Assembly: GCA_001939145.1 (NCBI GenBank)
Contig: LSRX01000067.1
Span: 1,231,690 to 1,295,689, forward strand
Direction: 5' to 3'
Source: Symbiodinium microadriaticum
Taxonomy: Eukaryota; Sar; Dinophyceae; Suessiales; Symbiodiniaceae
DNA: 64,000 nucleotides
In this document: piece after piece, positions 1 to 10,123 of the stretch
Layout: every line of letters begins with the position of its first letter
How positions within the stretch are numbered: the first letter of the stretch is position 1
Notes under the pieces: model-generated
What the model saw: the letters and a program-made list of their open reading frames with translations, nothing else
Told to the model about the DNA's origin: nothing
Databases searched by the model: none
Translations under genes and position numbers: made by a program

Positions 1-232
1 GACACGCACAGACATGCACCAACCTAAGCAGCTACAACAGCTACAATCTAGCCTCATCTGACTTGCAGGCAGAAGCAGAAAGAGATTGTAAACTACCCAG
101 GAAATCATATTCGCGCACTTCTAGAATATATCCCTAAAGCAATGCCCCCAAAAGCCTCTTCTAGGATTTTGGGCGCCCTCAGGCCTGTGAGACCTAAACA
201 CTACATGAGCCTACAAGTAGGTGGTAACCTGC

Positions 233-920
233 CTGAGCCGTGTCGATGAGGCGATAGCCTGCCCTGAGGGCGTTTAGAACGACGGAAATCGCAACCTGGC
301 GCCCCAGCCGGTAAGTGCCGAAGCCGAGCACGGGCATCTTTACCTGGAGGGCTTACGGGGTTTGGGGTTTAGGGTTTAGGGTTAGGTTTTAGGGCGTAAG
401 GGATTTAGGGTTTAAGGTTTAAGGTTAGGGTTTAGGGTTAGGGTTCAGGGTTTAGGGTTTAGGGACTCGGGTTTAGGTTAGGGTCTAGGGTTAGGGTAGT
501 ATAGGGGCTCAGGTTTCTAGAAGAGTACTGTCTTCTTGAAGGTTGCTATAAGGATACTATCAAATGGGATATACACTGCGAACCTAACTTGAGCTACCGC
601 CACCGCCACATAAGGAACGCGTATGACTTTCGACTTTATCCCGCTTCTGGCGACTGAAAACAAATTCCCTAAAAGAGCCCCGGGACGCCGTTCTTCAGCG
701 CAACGGCGTCCACGGCGCTCTTGGCTTGCCCAGGGCGCTCGACTAACGTCCAGGGCGCCCCTGAATGGGAGGAGGGGGGGGAGGAGGAGGGAGCCTGCGG
801 CATTGCGCGCTCCAGCTCGGGGACCGTGAGGGCTGAAGCATCCGAAGGTGCCGGCTTCGACTGGAAGAATCGCGACAGCTTCGCCTGCTTGTCGTTCTGG
901 TTTTCAGGGCCACGCTTCAT
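233..920 (-). CDS. Aldo/keto reductase with N-terminal PIP-box extension (5' part; gene runs off the left edge)
   Basis: Two exons join in frame. Exon 1 (920-687, 78 codons) starts at the ATG at 920. It encodes a Ser/Pro/Ala-rich, probably disordered leader with QAKLSRFF at residues 12-19, which fits the PCNA-interacting consensus QxxLxxFF, and ends in ALKNG. Exon 2 (343-233) encodes VKMPVLGFGTYRLG and, further on, ALRAGYRLIDTAQ. Across the junction this reads LKNG-VKMPVLGFGT, the classical first strand of an aldo/keto reductase barrel, and IDTA contains the catalytic-tetrad Asp. The intron (344-686) is GT-AG, phase 0, and contains TTTAGGG-like repeats. After codon 37 of exon 2 the likely donor is GC (CAG|GCAGGT), a donor type dinoflagellates use. 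The Tyr, Lys and His of the tetrad would lie left of the window. AKRs reduce carbonyls with NADPH in the cytosol; a PCNA-docking leader suggests nuclear recruitment, which is inference. Exon 1 alone resembles the MSH3 N-terminus, but the following exon argues against that. Confidence 0.7.
357..500. repeat. Interstitial telomere-like TTTAGGG tract inside an intron
   Basis: Degenerate head-to-tail TTTAGGG units (variants GTTAGGG, TTTAAGG, TTCAGGG) occupy most of the 343-nt intron of the aldo/keto reductase gene. It is the G-rich strand in + orientation. Confidence 0.85.
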
Positions 921-3603
921 GGCTTCAGAAGCCTGAAGAGCTGAGCCAGACGTCGGCTGCGGGGGCAAAGAAAGGTAGCAGGTAGCACTCAAGCTCCACC
1001 TTTCTGTGAGAGGGAACCTACATCGAAACTTTAGACCTCCGAAGAGATGTCCTGATCGCTTCTTCCCTACAACCAAGGTTTGGGGTTCCAGGTTTGGTTG
1101 AATTAAGAAACATTAAGAAACAAAATGCAAACATGTGCAGGGCTTAGGCTCAGGGTAGGGACTTCTCTTCCAGGCAAATGCTACAATCCTGCAAGGTTAC
1201 TTACTAGATTTACTAGACTACTTAAACCATATGTTACCGTAAAACCCTATTCTCCGGTCTGATGTGTGGTCTGCGCATGCGGAGGCTCATCGGAATAACG
1301 CGGGGTTCTTGAAAGTAGACTACAACAAGTGGAGTTAAGATTAGGGGAACCCTTGGGGATACAGACCCTCTCAATAAGGTCCCTTTGAAGAGAGCCAGAA
1401 GTAGAGGGTCCCCTTTAAGGGGTCTCCCTAATACTACCTAGGATAAGGAGACTATACTGGGGCATATAGCTTCTAATTTTTCGGCCCCTCTACTAAACTT
1501 TGTTGAACATCTGGACGACCGGGGCCAAAGGCTTCCCTCCAATCCCAGAGATTCGGAGCCCTGCGGAAATTTCAGGCCTCTGTCTCAGGGAGAAGCTTGA
1601 ACACAGGGATCAGGAGCTTCCAAGTGGAGAATCCACGGCCCTTCATTGGGGACTAGCGCCTGAGGAGGCTCGCTCTCAAACGGGACAGGTTCTGGCAGAG
1701 GCTAGCTAGCCGCCAAGGATTAGTATTCAGAATGCCAAGTATTCTTGGGTTTTTACTTCATCCTGAGAGGGCGATGTCTTTGGCAAGTAGACTCATTGTC
1801 TCTCGTATTCTACCGTCTGCAGGCATGCTATCGCCAAAGTGCTTCGAACTCCAAGAGCTCGACTCTTAAACCCTTGAAGACGGATGCTCAGAGTTCCACA
1901 TAGGGAACTTTGTAAGGGATGCTCTCAACGGACACGGCTTCCCAACCCCACTCACCGCCCACTGATGCTGGCTGCAATCCGCTGCGAAGAATATGCGCAC
2001 CCTGAGCTGGTCCGCCCAAGAAGCTGCAACAAAACAATGCTTCAAAAGTACCGAACGTCGACTCTGCAGTGGTGCTCTGGCACACCCACAAGCAAGTACG
2101 TGGCAGAGGTGTTGGATTCAGGGCATTTTGGGGTTTGGGACAGCGAAAGGTAACTCACAAAGCAGAAAAGGCCAGAACTGAGAGCGGAGTTTGCGGTCAT
2201 GGCTCCAGCGCGTGCTTCGGGGTATCATGCTCTGAAGGTGTCCCCTTGCACCCGAAGCCAAGCGGATGAACCTAACCGGCCTTTCAGTTCAGATGCTGCA
2301 GCATCAAGGCCAAATCCTGCGCTGCAACAAGAAACACAGAAATGAACTCTGAGCCCGTCGGAGAGAAAAAAGCACTCTGCCAGAAAAGTGAAGGGGGAAC
2401 GTTGCCTCCGAGGAACGTCTCGTTGAAGTTACACACCGAATAAGATGCGTTTTCCCTGCAATTTCTTTTATCGTTTCCGCCCACGGCGCCCTGACGGCCC
2501 CACATGGTGAAGCCGTTTTCGACAAACCTATGCTTGGCGCGTTTGGGTGCCGGCTCGAGCCCATCCCTCTGTGGAGGCTCTCGGTTTAAGAGGAGACGAT
2601 GGTTCCCCTCTAGCTTACATCTGGGTGGTCTCGAAAGCCCGAGTCAAAGTGCACCCTCCCAGCTACAACAGACACTCGACATGAGAGGTGAGGGTCAACC
2701 TATCCCCCACGTCGACTGAATGAAAGAGCAAAACATTAAAAAAGCACCTCACCAGCGACCCAGCTGGTCGAAAGCAGTGCGCAGAAAGCACCCTGGATAT
2801 CCGCCCATGGAGGTTGGACGGAACAACAACCCCCTGGCAAACTCCCTAAAAACTCCCAATTCCCGATTCTCGAGCTCTGAACCCGAAAAGGCCTAGAATC
2901 ACTTGGCAAATTCCAGCTCCCCACGCGTGTCAGCCTCAGTCCTCAAAGTCGACCTCCAGTCTGCTGCGAGTCGCCACCGAAGAACGTCACAGTTCCTCTC
3001 TCCTCTCGTAGGTCAACGGCTTTCGGCTCGGGGGGAAAAAATACGTTTCAAGGCGTGGATCCAAGCTTGCTCATGCATCGAACTGAAGACCTGAAGACCA
3101 CGGAACTGCGCGTTTTGACGCTACTGTCTGCGATGCTTTCAACTACACTGTAAAATTAGTTAGTTATAATAAGGAACCCCCGAAAACCCTATTCTACTTA
3201 TTAAGACCCCTACGTTACTCGAAAGACCCAAAGTCTAGACTCCTAGAACCTAAGGCCCGCAGAAACCTCAAACTGCGAGCGCCTGAAACTCTCAAGATTC
3301 ACGGCACTTAGAAGAGCTTCAACGATCTCTGCAGCAGCCGATGTTGTTGTGAATGTAGGTGTGACGGTCCTCAATACAGTCATCACAACCATCATGTTGC
3401 TTCAGAAGCAAGAATTTGAGACGATTTGCGATGCTGGGGGAGTGTCTGCGATCATGCATCAGCACCATCACCTTAATAGGCTTAATAGGCAGTGCAATCA
3501 CCGTCATCATCATAATCATCGTCATCAAAGGAATCGAACAAGGTGAGATACCGGAGGAGCCGGACCCCTACAAGTAAATGACGACATCATAGTCACAACC
3601 ATA
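921..3603. other. No gene recognised between the AKR and ankyrin genes
   Basis: No open segment here has a recognisable family. Around 1370-1440 there is imperfect inverted AGGGTCCC/GGGACCCT material like that in the short palindromic elements elsewhere. At 3160-3215 a stretch resembles the reverse complement of the GGGGTATAGTATAC element family (see 26262-26343). Short open frames at 1500-1709 and 1884-2153 show no family features and overlap open frames on the other strand. Confidence 0.6.
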
Positions 3604-5543
3604 TTATGAGGGTTTAGGGTTTAGGGTTACAGCAATAGCCAAGTGATAATTGCCGGAGCTGTGAACAGGATTGCACTCATTCAAAGTGGCACTGAAGCTT
3701 TCATGGTGCCACGCAAAACTAGCCACCATTGCGACAGCCTCTTGCTTTTCAGTGTCGCCATGTTGGTCGGTCAAGTCTTGGTGCTCGGTCAATATCAGGT
3801 CTTGGCGCAAGCGAGATTCAAAAATCAAGCGCCCGATCTCGAAGTGGCCTTTAGAAGATGCTGCGATGATCGCCCTGTCCTGTCACTGCTTGGACATCTA
3901 TGATGTGCAGGGAATTGGATTTGAGGGTTTGGGGCTCCGCGGATTCCCCTGCTTTGCAAAACTGAGTCCTGTTGCTGGTTAGTGTGGCCAGCATGAGCAC
4001 CGGCTCGCAGCAGCAGTCGCACAACCTCAATGTGGCCTTCGGTAGCAGCGTTGATGAGGGCGGTGTCTCCTTGTTCATCAACTGCATCGGTAGCAGCACC
4101 GGCTTGCAACAGCAAGCGCACCACCTTTGGATGACCTACAGTAGAGGCCACAGTGAGAGCAGTGTCTCTCGGCTCATCCCAGAAATCGGTACAAGCCCGC
4201 GCTTCCAAGAGCAAGCGCACAATCTCGACATTGCCTCTCGAGGCAGCCGCAACCAGAGCTGTTTCGCCAGAGAAGTCAGCAAGATCTGTGGCTGCGCCTG
4301 CTTCCAGGAGCACCTGGACAACACGATCGTGGCCTTTCGAAGACGCGACCGTGAGAGCTGTCTGGCCATCCTGGTTCGACAAATCCAAGCCCACCTTAGC
4401 CTCCACGAGCAGTCTCGCAACCTCCACATGCCCTTCGGAGGATGCTGCCATGAGAGTTGTATCACCATGCCTCGTCTTCACGGATGAGGCCCCACCCGCT
4501 GCCAAAAGCAGTCGCACAACTTCAAGGTGGCCTTGGGATGAAGCCGCCATCAAGGGCGTGTTTCCATGCTGGAAGTCTACCTTAGTCCGGTCCGAAAGCT
4601 CGGGGTCTTAAAAGGAAGGCCCAGACTCTGACATTACAGGGTTACCTGGCACAGCTTGCTACTGGACAAAGCAAGCCACATGCGCTCCGGCCTCTAAAAG
4701 CAAGCGCACCACATCAACCTTCCCCTCGAAGGACGCAGCAACCAGAGCTGTCTCCCCGTGCTGGTTCGACAAGTTCACATCCGCGCGTGCCTCCAAAAGC
4801 AAACGTGCAACATCCACGTGACCTTCGGAACTGGCCGCGCTGAGAGCTGTTTCGCTGTGCTGACAGTCTACGTCCGCACTGGATTGAAGTAGCAAGCGGA
4901 CAACTTCAACATGGCCTGCAGAAGATGCATTAATCAGTGCAGTTGCACAAAACTGGACGTCCATTGTTGGCAGCAGGAGGCGTACGACCTCGACATGGCC
5001 TTCTGAAGAGGCCCCACTTAGAGCTGTCTCACCATGCCATTCCGTCTCCGTAGCGACCCCGGCCTCAATCAGGAATCGGACAACCTCTACATGGCCTTCG
5101 GATGCTCCGGCAATAAGCGCAGTGGCCATATGCTGGCCCAGGAGGTCCCCGTCCACGTCCGCATCAATCAGCAGACGCATGGCCTCGACCTGGCTCTTCT
5201 TAAGGAGTTTGCTAAAAAAACAAGAAAACATATAGATCCCTTTTTTATGGTAACTTAAATCAAATCGAATTCCAGGAACCTCCCCGGCTTCCGCAGCTTC
5301 CAGGAGCTCCAGAGAAGCTTCCGTCCCTCGCAAGGCCAGGGATGACAAGATCAGCTGCACATCCATGGAAGGGAAGAGCTTGGCATCGTCCTGCAAAAGA
5401 GCTCCATTATGCAGCAACTCTTGGAGGCAGATGGGCAAGTTGTTCTTCACGCGCAGGTAGCGCTTCAGCTCCGAAGCATCGCTCAGCTCTGCCACGGGCA
5501 CCCTGGCCAGCTCCTCGCCGGAGACTTTCCAGACCCGTAGCAT
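3604..5543 (-). CDS. Ankyrin-repeat protein with ubiquitin-like N-terminus
   Basis: Four exons on the minus strand give about 555 aa: 5543-5280, 5189-4680, 4580-3963 and 3879-3604. All introns are phase 0: 90 nt (GTTCCT...GCCAG), 99 nt (GTGGCT...CTAAG) and 83 nt (GTTTTG...GACAG). The first intron has no stop and reads through, but removing it restores an intact ankyrin repeat (AEAGE-VEAMRLL). Removing the second gives AGAH-VDFQHGNTPLMAAS. Residues 1-70, beginning MLRVWKVSGEEL, resemble the ubiquitin-like leader common in Symbiodiniaceae ankyrin proteins. About 13 ankyrin repeats follow, with cores such as TALxxASSEGHVEVVRLLLEAGA. The last repeats degenerate and the final codons lie in CCCTAAA repeats, reading TLNPKPS before the stop. 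Ankyrin repeats are protein-binding scaffolds; the partner is unknown. Exons 1-3 are well supported; the C-terminal end is less certain. Confidence 0.85.
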
Positions 5544-8082
5544 CTCCGAGGAAGGAAAGACCGGGCATCAAGATGAGGCTTTCTCATTCTCTGCTTTCCG
5601 TCTTGTCGGGGGTCTTGATAATCAGGCTCTTCTAGGTCTCTATACGTATGAAACATGCATAAAGGTTTACGAATGATCATATATATATATATATATACAT
5701 ATGCATGTACATTGTGTGATATGGATACTGATACTGATATTGATACTGATATTGATGCCCCATAGAATTTGCCACATGTGATGTTGGTAGCCACCGCTTG
5801 CTCGGCAAGGACCAGGTTTTTTTGGTCTAGGGTTCAGGGTTTAAGGTTGGGCTGTTTCGGGTGAAGGCCTGATGTATTTCCAGCCGAAGTCTATTTTTCT
5901 GCTGTTGAGCACTGAACTGAGAACTGAGAATAAGGTTCGGGTGTACGCTATACTAGATATAAATTATAGAAGGACTATATAGGGGAGGTTAGGGACATGA
6001 TACTCGTAATCATGCCGACCTCAAGGTTGAGCCCCGGCTTCACTGTCAGCAACAGCCCTGTGTCACACCCAGGCCATGGACCCTGGGTCGCGGTCTAGCA
6101 ACATAGAGTAACTAACAAACAGAAGCAGCGTCTTGGGGTATGCTATAGTTTACGTATATCTAGGGTCCCGAAAAAAGGAGTAGCACTGGTACCTCTTCTG
6201 GCCCCTATGTCAACTGACAGCTTCCGTGCCTTGACAGATGCCTGGAAGACGCGACTGAGGCCACCGAGCGAGAAAACATCCAGAAAACCTGCCATTTCGG
6301 TCTGAGAGGGCAAAAAGCTTTTAACAGCCATAAGCCAGACCACACCCGAAACACCTAAGCAACAAAACACAAGAATGTCAAATAGATCAACCCCTAACCA
6401 TACAATTTCTAAACCCTAGCTGCTACTGCTGTCACTGCTCGTAATAGCTAGAATAAGGTTTTGGCGGAAAGTATACTATAGAGAACCTCAAGGAACAATA
6501 CTCGGAATCATGCAGGACCCTACCATGATTCTGGCCCCACTACTCAGTCGAGTGCGACTTTTCTCGACATCTTGATTCAGCCCTCGATCTTGACGGAACG
6601 GCTCCCAGGAAAACATGGCAGGGATGTAGGGTAACTAGAAGGACGCATAAACCCGAAACCCTAAAGCAGGACACATTGTGAAGTTGTCAAGCAACGCAAA
6701 AGAAGTGGAGTCAACGGATGATTCAGGGTTCTGTCTATCAGCAATAAATCATCATCAGACCATCACCATCACAATACTGTCTGGAAAAAGGCTGACGTGA
6801 ACCAACACCGAGGGCAAAATAGAACAGATAAGCTAGCAGCTGGCCCCGAGGCCCGAAACGCTAAACCGTACATGATACTTCGAAATTAGGGGGGGACAAG
6901 CCTGAACCCTGCACTCATACCTCCAGACATGTGTTGGCTAGTCTTGCCTGCGGTGTCTAAACCCTAAAACCCTAAACCCTAAACCCTGAACCGTGAACTC
7001 GTCGTGTTAAGGTTTGCGGTCTGGCATCTAGGTTTTCAGGTCCCGGCTTTAGGCTAGCGGGGTCCTAAGCCCATGGGCCATGCCCTCACCTAAACCCGGA
7101 ACCGTTCCCTTAGATATGCTCTCTTTTCCGAATCATACTACTTGGAGGCCCAGGGGACTAAGTCGGTTACAGATAGGGAATCATAATTGGGGTAACTCCA
7201 TTTAGGGCATTTAAGATGCTGAAAACTCTTCTGATAACCTACTTACTAAGTCCCCGGGACCTCTAAGTAGGCCTACTTCCCACGGGATCTTTCAGTGTTC
7301 GAGACCCCAAGACCCTCAAGGCCCTACGGTAAAGCCCTCTTCTGGTTTGTAACACCTAAACCTAAAACCCTGAAGGACCTGCAGTAAAGCCTTATCCTGA
7401 TTTCGAATCTCTAAGACTAAAACCCTGAAGGACGTTCGGTAAAACCCCCCAACTTGACATCTGTGCTTCTTGTTTTTCCAGATCGCAAAGCCATGTCACG
7501 AAGCCTCAAAGACCTCAGAGAAAGGGGCACAGTAAGGGCTGCTGTCCAAGCTATCCAAGTAGGAAGCCTACGGCAACAAGAAGCGTCCTTGTTATGGCAA
7601 CGTAAAGTACTTTCCTTAACAGGAACCCAATCCAAGACCTGGGAGAAGGGGCCTTCGTAGGGGTTTCTCGGAGTCGAAGGGGGCTCGGAGGTACGAGGAA
7701 TGCAGGGTTAAGGCTTCGGGTGCTGGGTTTTAGGTTTTGTTAGGGTTTAGGGATTAGAGTTCAGGGTCGGGTTAGGTTGAAGGCGATTGTTGGGTTCTGG
7801 ATGTTGGGCTGAGGTTTTAGCCTCAGAGTTTGGAATTTCAATGCAGCTGTGAACCTTGATGGCAACTTGCATGGTGTGATCAAGTCGACTTTGGTGCATC
7901 AGGTCGAATGACCCGCAGTCAGGAGAGGGACATTACTGGACACCGCGACCTAACTCAGCACCGAATCAAGGGTGGGCGACGGCTGGAGAACCGGAAATAC
8001 CGACCGGCCATAACCCTGACACGAACACCCTGCACTGGCTGATGATGAGAATAAACAACCGCAACAAGCCTTTTCTATAGAC
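5544..8082. other. Intergenic, repeat remnants; no gene recognised
   Basis: Contains a TA run with degenerate TGATAC/TGATAT repeats (5676-5757). Two stretches (about 5925-6025 and 6445-6540) share AATAAGGTT, a TATACTA core and an ATCATGC block with each other, and look like decayed copies of the GGGGTATAGTATAC family. There are CCCTAAA runs at 6955-6990. An open frame at 6370-6143 (minus) and a possible small exon at 7482-7528 (+, preceded by TTGTTTTTCCAG and followed by GTAAGG) have no recognisable family. Confidence 0.5.
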
Positions 8083-8118
<36 letters not shown>

Positions 8119-8148
8119 CAGTCAGTAAGTAAGTAAGTAAGTAAGTAC

Positions 8149-8221
<73 letters not shown>

Positions 8222-8697
8222 CAAGCAAGCAAGCAAGTAAGTAAGTAAGTAAGCAAGTAAGCAAGTCAGCAAGTCAGTAAGTAAGTGAGTGAGTGAGTGA
8301 GTGAGTGAGTGAGAGAGTGCGTGAGTGAGTGAGTGAGTGAGTGAGTGAGTGAGTGAGTGAGTGAGTAAGTCATGAATAGGTAAGTAAGTAAGTAAGTAAG
8401 TGAGTGAGTGAGTGAGTGAGTGAGTGAGAGAGTGCGTGAGTGAGTGAGTGAGTGAGTGAGTGAGTGAGTGAGTGAGTGAGTAAGTCATGAATAGGTAAGT
8501 AAGTACGTAAGTAAGTGAGTGAGTGAGTGAGTGAGTGAGTGAGAGAGTGCGTGAGTGAGTGAGTGAGTGAGTGAGTGAGTGAGTGAGTGAGTGAGTGAGT
8601 GAGTGAGTGAGTGAGTAAGCAAGACAGTGAGTGAGTGAGGAAGTTTGCAAAAAAGTAACTAGGTGAGTGAGTGAGTGAGAAAGTAAGTACGCAAGTA
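8083..8697. repeat. AAGT/GAGT tetranucleotide array with 115-bp higher-order unit
   Basis: Tetranucleotide repeats (AAGT, AAGC, GAGT) fill the interval. Interruptions recur at a fixed distance: GAGAGAGTGC at 8311, 8426 and 8541, and CATGAATAGG at 8371 and 8486, both 115 bp apart. The minus strand reads as endless Thr-His-Ser-Leu or Thr-Tyr-Leu-Leu. These are repeat artefacts, not genes. Confidence 0.95.
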
Positions 8698-8855
8698 AGC
8701 AACTAACTAACTAACTAACTAACTACCTACCTACCTAACTAACTAACCAACCAACCAACCAACCAACCAGCCAACCAACCAACCAACTAACTAACTAACT
8801 AACTAACTAACTAAACTAACTAAATAACTAACTAACCAGCTAACTAAAGAAGTAA
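8698..8855. repeat. AACT/AACC tetranucleotide array
   Basis: The array switches from GAGT-type to AACT and AACC units, ending in degraded CTAACT copies. It is contiguous with the preceding array. Confidence 0.9.
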
Positions 8856-8959
8856 GCAACAAAGTTAGCATGTATGTCTGCATGTATGTATGCGTGTATG
8901 TGTGTATATACACACACACACATGTATACATATATAGGTAAATAGATAGACGTACAAAT

Positions 8960-9238
8960 AGGTATGTGCATAGTTTGATAGATTGATAGATAGATAGATG
9001 GATAGACAGATAGATAGATAGATAGATAGATAGATCGAGAGATCGAGAGATCCAGAGATCGATAGATACATAGATACATAGATAGATGCATAGATAGATA
9101 CATAGATAGATAGATAGATAGATACATAGATAGATGGATGGATAGATAGATAGATAGATAGATACATAGATAGATGGATGGATAGATAGATAGATAGATA
9201 GATACATAGATAGATGGATAGATAGATAGATAGATAGA
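8960..9238. repeat. GATA tetranucleotide array with 40-bp higher-order unit
   Basis: TAGA/GATA units with regular variants. GATACATAGATAGATGGA recurs at 9121, 9161 and 9201, a 40-bp period. Minus-strand open frames of Ile-Tyr-Leu-Ser are repeat artefacts. Confidence 0.95.
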
Positions 9239-9309
9239 AGTAGTTGCAATAGGCACAAGGAGCCCTAAGGAAAGCTGTCCAGGACAACGAACCGAACACT
9301 GCCAACAAG

Positions 9310-9680
9310 TTTATAAAACGTTATCTATTATGATATTGTATGACATATTTCATTTTACTATGTGGTATTGTAGAATGCCATATTATGTCATGTCAAGCTA
9401 TACTGGTTTACAGTATGTTGTATCTAATATACTATTGTATTCGATTACATGGTATAAGAAATTGAATGTACTACATTCTGTTATGCCATGCTATGTTCTG
9501 ATATGTTACGTTACCTTACGTTACGTTATGTTATGTATACTTTTTCACAAATGAACTATCGCTGTAGTCTTATGATTTGTTACAATATCTTAATTACCTT
9601 ATATCATATCTTACTCCATGTTATTATGTTATGTTTTCTTATGTTTGATTCTAATGCATTGCACTGATTACATTATATGG
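9310..9680. other. AT-rich low-complexity stretch
   Basis: Rich in TATGT, TTACG and ACATA words with no consistent frame. The open frame at 9330-9554 has no coding character. Confidence 0.6.
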
Positions 9681-9749
9681 TCCTTGTGACAGAAAGCACC
9701 AAAATAGAAATGAGCATCATCATGATGAGGCATTTAGCTTTTGCTTAGC

Positions 9750-9870
9750 TTTTGCTGGCCCGAAATCTCCAAAGTATCAAAGTAGACTTTACACGAGCTG
9801 CCGCGGCACTCGATTTGGGTGCCCTCTATCCGTAGGCTTCTTGGACCAGAGATGCAGCGCCAGGAGGCAC
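9750..9870 (-). CDS. Candidate exon of unknown gene
   Basis: After an acceptor (GGCCCAG at 9871-9877 on the minus strand) an open frame reads GASWRCISGPRSLRIEGTQ followed by IECRGSSCKVYFDTLEISG. Codons look protein-like. It lies just downstream of the last CoaD-like exon on the same strand and could be a further exon of that gene or the start of another. No family recognised. Confidence 0.25.
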
Positions 9871-10123
9871 CTGGGCCACTGAGCCGATGGTTTCGGATTG
9901 GGCGCCCTCGGGGGCGGTTGAGGGTTCAGGGTTTGGGGCTTAGGGCTTAGAGGGCACGATCCCCTGGAGTCCGAGCCGCTCTGTTGGAGACTTCAAGATT
10001 AACTCGTGGTTACCTCTTTTGGGGCTATCCGATCCGATTTTCCACGTCCGCATAGCCCTTCACGAAAACGCTACATCCTACAAGACTTGAGGGTCCAAGG
10101 TTTAGGGGTTTAGGGCTGCATAT

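Noticed and set aside
669..1076. MSH3/MSH6 N-terminus suggested by the PIP box
   Set aside because: The PIP leader splices in frame to an aldo/keto reductase exon (LKNG-VKMPVLGFGT), which is a better explanation. The frame upstream of the ATG at 920 has no family content.
3972..4611. Long plus-strand open frames opposite the ankyrin gene
   Set aside because: They are antisense shadows of the regular ankyrin repeats, which are clearly coding on the minus strand.
8075..9308. Proteins of up to 191 residues made of Thr-His-Ser-Leu or Ile-Tyr-Leu-Ser
   Set aside because: Translations of tetranucleotide arrays; frames stay open only because the units lack stops.
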